This document shows, in pieces, positions 61,089-64,000 of a DNA stretch of 64,000 nucleotides (the stretch's first letter is position 1; each line of letters starts with the position of its first letter). The position numbers and the translations under genes are program-made. Below the pieces are notes generated by a model. It was given only the letters and a program-made list of their open reading frames with translations, was not told the DNA's origin and made no database searches. Source of the DNA: Actinophytocola sp044466355 (lineage in GTDB: Bacteria > Actinomycetota > Actinomycetes > Mycobacteriales > Pseudonocardiaceae); NCBI RefSeq assembly GCF_044466355.1, contig NZ_JBITMQ010000002.1:558001-622000 (forward strand). The letters run 5' to 3'.

Positions 61089-61933
61089 CAGCCCTCGCCC
61101 AGCCACGTTCCCACCAGGTACGACTCGATCGAGTCGGGGCGGCCGTCGCCGAGGGCGCGGACCTCCGCGCGGGTGAACCAGCGGGCCTCGTCCAGCTCGT
61201 CGTGGTCCACGGCGAACGCCTCGGTCTCGGCCAGCGCGCGGAAGCCGACCATCAGCCCCGACGGGAACGGCCACGCCTGCGACGCCTGGTACACGACCTC
61301 CCCCACCCGCACCCCGGCCTCCTCGGCCAGCTCGCGGCGGACCGCGTCCTCCAGGCTCTCCCCGATCTCCAGGAACCCGGCGAGCGTCGAGAACGCCGCC
61401 GCGCCCCGGTGCCGCGCGAGCAGGCAGCGCTGCCGGTCCGGGGCCTCCACCAGCATGATCACCGCGGGCTCGATGCGCGGGAAGTGCAGCTTCCCGCAAC
61501 CCCCGCACCGCCGCACGTGCCCGGCCTGCTCGGCCGCGGTCGCCGCACCGCACGCGCCGCAGAACCGCTGGTTGCGTGCCCAGTGCAGCATGCCGCGCGC
61601 GTAGGCGAGGGTGGCGGCCTCCTGCGCGTCGAGCCCCGTGAACAGGCTCCGGATGTCGACCGCGGCCTCCGCGCCTGCCTCGCGCGCCGCCGCCTCCTCC
61701 GCCAGGTCCGACAGGTCGACGGCGAACACCGCGGCATCGCCGTGACCGAGGAACACCGTCTCCCGCCCCGGGTCGGTCAGGCTCACGGGCACCCCGCCCG
61801 CCACCAGGCACCGGTCCCGCCAGAACGCCAGCACCCGGCCGCGCGCACGGGCCGCGGCCAGCCAGTCCCGGTCCCCGCGGCGACCGCGGTCGAGGGCCAG
61901 CCCGTTGTACGGCAGAGTGACGTTCGTCGGCAC
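61088..61933 (-). CDS. nudC: NudC-type NAD+ diphosphatase (Nudix)
   Basis: This 281-residue protein has the NudC layout: an N-terminal domain, a zinc ribbon with CGACG and CGGCG (about 135-160), and a Nudix domain with the full box G-x5-E-x7-REU-x-EE-x-GU around LEIGESLEDAVRREL and AEEAGV. The SQAWPFPSGLM segment is the NAD-pyrophosphatase marker SQPWPFPxS. It cleaves NADH or removes NAD caps from RNA. I chose GTG 61933; ATG 61954 would overlap the divergent gene start. Confidence 0.9.
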   Translation of the reverse strand: MPTNVTLPYNGLALDRGRRGDRDWLAAARARGRVLAFWRDRCLVAGGVPVSLTDPGRETVFLGHGDAAVFAVDLSDLAEEAAAREAGAEAAVDIRSLFTGLDAQEAATLAYARGMLHWARNQRFCGACGAATAAEQAGHVRRCGGCGKLHFPRIEPAVIMLVEAPDRQRCLLARHRGAAAFSTLAGFLEIGESLEDAVRRELAEEAGVRVGEVVYQASQAWPFPSGLMVGFRALAETEAFAVDHDELDEARWFTRAEVRALGDGRPDSIESYLVGTWLGEG

Positions 61934-61952
61934 GCGTGCCACCCTAGAACGC

Positions 61953-62462
61953 ATGGCGACAGATGATCCGAACTGTGCGGTGGCACACGGCGACGCGCAG
62001 GCGCCGCCCACGTCCCGCACGCTGGTTGCCGTGTTCGCGTCACCGGTCGCGGACGTGCTGTTGCGCTACGCCCGCGACCTCGGTTACCGCACGGTCCTCG
62101 TGGAACCGGAACGCGGCCGCGTCTCCGACGACGAGACGGCCACGGTCCTCACGCACGTCCCCCGGCTCGACGGCGACACCGACATCGTCGTGACCGACCA
62201 CCACCGCGCCGAACTCGGTCAGGTGCTCGCCGAGGCGCTCAAGCTCCCGGCCCGCTGGATCGGCGTGATGGGCAACCCGCGCCACCCCGGCCCGCACGTG
62301 GCCGCGCTGCGCGACCTGGGCGTCGCCGAGGAGGAGATCGCCCGCGTCCACCGGCCGATCGGTCTCAACATCGGGTCCCGCACCCCACCGGAGATCGCGA
62401 TCGCCACGCTCGCGGGCCTCATCGCCGACCGCAACGGCAAACCGGGCGGCTTCGAGTTCTGA
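61953..62462 (+). CDS. XdhC/CoxI-family Rossmann protein
   Basis: This 169-residue protein has the XdhC C-terminal Rossmann domain: TLVAVFASPVADVLLRYARDLGYRTVLVEPE, IVVTDHH, and the end IGLNIGSRTPPEIAIATLAGLIADRN. XdhC proteins bind and sulfurate molybdopterin for xanthine dehydrogenase. The N-terminal XdhC_CoxI domain with its CxxG is absent, so it may be a partial relative. It could serve the xanthine dehydrogenase at 340-3949, but it lies 58 kb away, so this is an inference. Confidence 0.75.
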   Translation: MATDDPNCAVAHGDAQAPPTSRTLVAVFASPVADVLLRYARDLGYRTVLVEPERGRVSDDETATVLTHVPRLDGDTDIVVTDHHRAELGQVLAEALKLPARWIGVMGNPRHPGPHVAALRDLGVAEEEIARVHRPIGLNIGSRTPPEIAIATLAGLIADRNGKPGGFEF

Positions 62463-62523
62463 CCACGGCAGTCCCAGGCGGCCCGCGGCGCTGTTGCCCG
62501 CTCCGCACGCACCAGGTAGCTTA

Positions 62524-62539
62524 CTAAGCGCTTGCTTAG
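62524..62539. promoter_or_regulatory. TetR-type palindrome before fabG
   Basis: CTAAGC-GCTT-GCTTAG is a perfect 6-bp-arm palindrome 32 bp before the fabG-type start, in the promoter region. The pattern matches operators of TetR-type regulators of fatty-acid-like catabolism in actinobacteria. No TetR gene is in the window. Confidence 0.6.
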
Positions 62540-62570
62540 CTCGTTGCCGACTGCGTTCGAAGGAGAACCC

Positions 62571-63326
62571 GTGGCTCAGTCCCGTGTCGCGATCGTCACC
62601 GGTGCTGCTCGAGGGATTGGCGCGGCCGTCGCCAAGCGCCTCGCCGAGGACGGCTACGCCGTCGGCGTCCTGGACCTCACCGAGGACCACTGCAAGGACA
62701 CCGTCGCCGCCATCCAGCAGGCCGGGGGCACCGCGCTGGCCGTCGGCGCCGACGTGTCGAACGCCGACCAGGTCACCGCGGCCGTGAGCAAGGTCGCCGA
62801 GGAGCTCGGACCACCCGCCGTGCTGGTCAACAACGCGGGCATCCTGCGCGACAACCTGCTGTTCAAGATGTCCGAGGACGACTGGGACCTGGTCCTGAAC
62901 GTGCACCTGCGCGGCGCGTTCCTGATGTCCCGCGAGGTGCAGAAGTACCAGACCGAAGCGGGCTGGGGCCGGATCGTCAACCTCTCCAGCACCTCCGCGC
63001 TCGGCAACCGGGGCCAGGCCAACTACTCCGCCGCCAAGGCGGGCATGCAGGGCTTCACCAAGACCCTCGCCATTGAGCTCGGCAAGTTCGGGATCACGGT
63101 CAACGCGATCGCACCCGGCTTCATCGAGACCGACATGACCGCGGCCACCGCCGAGCGCGTCGGCGTGGACTTCGAGCAGTTCAAGCAGGGCGCGGCCGCC
63201 GCCATCCCGGTGCAGCGCGTCGGGCAGCCCGAGGACATCGCCGCCATGGCGTCGTTCTTCGCCCGCGAGGAGTCCGGGTTCGTGTCCGGCCAGGTGATCT
63301 ACGTGGCCGGCGGGCCACAGGACTGA
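62571..63326 (+). CDS. 3-oxoacyl-ACP/CoA reductase, FabG-like SDR
   Basis: This 251-residue short-chain dehydrogenase has TGAARGIG at the NADP site, NNAGI, catalytic Ser in NLSSTSA, and YSAAKAG (Tyr and Lys). GTG 62571 follows AAGGAG. It precedes a MaoC-type hydratase and an acyl-CoA dehydrogenase, so it takes part in acyl-CoA breakdown or modification and not in core fatty acid synthesis. The substrate chain is unknown. Confidence 0.88.
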   Translation: MAQSRVAIVTGAARGIGAAVAKRLAEDGYAVGVLDLTEDHCKDTVAAIQQAGGTALAVGADVSNADQVTAAVSKVAEELGPPAVLVNNAGILRDNLLFKMSEDDWDLVLNVHLRGAFLMSREVQKYQTEAGWGRIVNLSSTSALGNRGQANYSAAKAGMQGFTKTLAIELGKFGITVNAIAPGFIETDMTAATAERVGVDFEQFKQGAAAAIPVQRVGQPEDIAAMASFFAREESGFVSGQVIYVAGGPQD

Positions 63327-63337
63327 GGCGACAACCC

Positions 63338-63790
63338 ATGCGCGTATTCGCGAACCTCGACGAGTTCGCCGCCGCCAAGGGCGAGCAGCTCGGCCACGGC
63401 ACGTGGCACACGGTCACGCAGGAGCAGATCAACCAGTTCGCCGACGCCACCGGCGACCACCAGTGGATCCACGTCGACACCGAGAAGGCGGCGGCAGGCC
63501 CGTTCGGCGCCACCATCGTGCACGGCTACCTCACGCTGTCGCTGATCCCCTTCCTCGGCAAGGAGATCTACCGCGTCGACGGGATCACCATGGGCATCAA
63601 CTACGGGCTCGGCAAGGTCCGCTTCCCGTCCGTGGTGCCGGTCGGGTCCCGCATCCGCGCGGGCGCGGAGCTCGTCGACCTGACCGACCGGGCGCAGGGC
63701 AAGCAGGCCACCCTGCGCTGGACCGTCGAGATCGAGGGCGGCGACAAACCGGCCTGCGTCGCCGAGACGATCGTGGTGTACGTGCCGTGA
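63338..63790 (+). CDS. MaoC-family (R)-enoyl-CoA hydratase
   Basis: This 150-residue hot-dog-fold hydratase has the catalytic motif FADATGDHQWIHVD (Asp and His) and the substrate loop GPFGATIVHGYLTLSL. It hydrates trans-2-enoyl-CoA to (R)-3-hydroxyacyl-CoA, which the FabG-like enzyme upstream can oxidise. It follows fabG by 11 bp. The next gene overlaps its stop by four bases. Confidence 0.9.
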   Translation: MRVFANLDEFAAAKGEQLGHGTWHTVTQEQINQFADATGDHQWIHVDTEKAAAGPFGATIVHGYLTLSLIPFLGKEIYRVDGITMGINYGLGKVRFPSVVPVGSRIRAGAELVDLTDRAQGKQATLRWTVEIEGGDKPACVAETIVVYVP

Positions 63791-64000
63791 ACCAAGCACA
63801 GTTGCGGGAGCTGACCCGCGAGTTCCTCGGCAAGAACGACCACACCACCATGGACCGGCTCGCGTTCCTGCGCGCCCGGTTCGACGCCGGTCTCGCGTGG
63901 GTGCACTTCCCCACCGGGCTCGGCGGCCTCGACCTGCCACGCGAACTGCAGTCCGTCGTGGACGAGGAACTGGCCGGCACGCCGGACAACGACCCGCGCC
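63787..64000 (+). CDS. acyl-CoA dehydrogenase, N-terminal part
   Basis: From GTG 63787 (GTGA overlap with the hydratase) the first 71 residues run to the window edge. The segment RFDAGLAWVHFPTGLGGLDLPRELQ is typical of the N-terminal helical domain of actinobacterial acyl-CoA dehydrogenases. It completes a dehydrogenase-hydratase-reductase set. Confidence 0.75.
   Translation, partial: MNQAQLRELTREFLGKNDHTTMDRLAFLRARFDAGLAWVHFPTGLGGLDLPRELQSVVDEELAGTPDNDPR

Noticed and set aside
1..64000. CRISPR arrays, tRNA and rRNA genes
   Set aside because: No regularly spaced repeats, and no recognisable tRNA or rRNA sequence was noticed by reading; a covariance search was not possible here.

Overview
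The window reads as chromosome of a high-GC actinomycete, most likely of the Pseudonocardiaceae (inference). GC is roughly 70% or more almost throughout, GTG starts and 1-4 bp stop/start overlaps are common, and the gene content (urate-to-glycerate operon, Eis-type acetyltransferase, PASTA-less Ser/Thr kinases, secreted GH30 enzymes) fits. No rRNA, tRNA, CRISPR array or replication origin was seen.

Layout. (1) 1-13179: one tightly packed plus-strand purine and ureide catabolic operon: urate oxidase (cut by the window edge), three-subunit xanthine dehydrogenase, guanine deaminase, NCS2 purine permease, a free-standing AtzF-C-like protein, then hydroxypyruvate isomerase, tartronate-semialdehyde reductase, glyoxylate carboligase and glycerate kinase, and finally allantoinase and allantoicase. 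It can carry guanine and hypoxanthine to urate, allantoin, glyoxylate and glycerate. (2) 13194-19769: Eis-type acetyltransferase, LacI-type regulator, two tandem secreted GH30 enzymes with different accessory domains, and a 3'-truncated GtrA gene. (3) 19869-35272: a tungsten/molybdenum island: TupABC transporter, a GntR-HTH/PBP regulator, two MoeA proteins (one fused to the same PBP domain), an NAD-type formate dehydrogenase (NuoE-NuoF fusion plus catalytic subunit), a tungsten-type aldehyde:ferredoxin oxidoreductase, and a MobA-MoaD fusion ending in Gly-Gly. A TnpB element sits inside the first codons of the formate dehydrogenase gene; removing it on paper restores an in-frame start. (4) 35322-39626: a LmbE-type deacetylase and a membrane spermidine-synthase-like protein that were once direct convergent neighbours, now separated by a 1.4-kb low-GC insert carrying a tandem SUKH immunity-like gene and flanked by a 69-bp near-perfect direct repeat. 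(5) 39664-49731: secreted M23 peptidase, HTH regulator, oxidoreductase, an unknown secreted protein, an SBP-VWA protein, and a cluster of a kinase, a lone receiver domain and a pseudokinase. (6) 49811-60337: a divergent locus around a GAF-PucR regulator, with class II HMG-CoA reductase and HMG-CoA lyase on one side and HyuA, HyuB, CaiB/BaiF CoA-transferase and enoyl-CoA hydratase on the other, which suggests catabolism of mevalonate or a related branched C6 acid. (7) 60342-64000: methyltransferase, NudC-type Nudix hydrolase, XdhC-like protein, then FabG, MaoC and acyl-CoA dehydrogenase under a TetR-type palindrome.

The observations most worth following are the TnpB insertion in the formate dehydrogenase start, the tungsten island with its fused cofactor proteins, the repeat-flanked SUKH insert, the mevalonate-type locus with a repeated candidate operator, and the glyoxylate carboligase that keeps the canonical ThDP glutamate.
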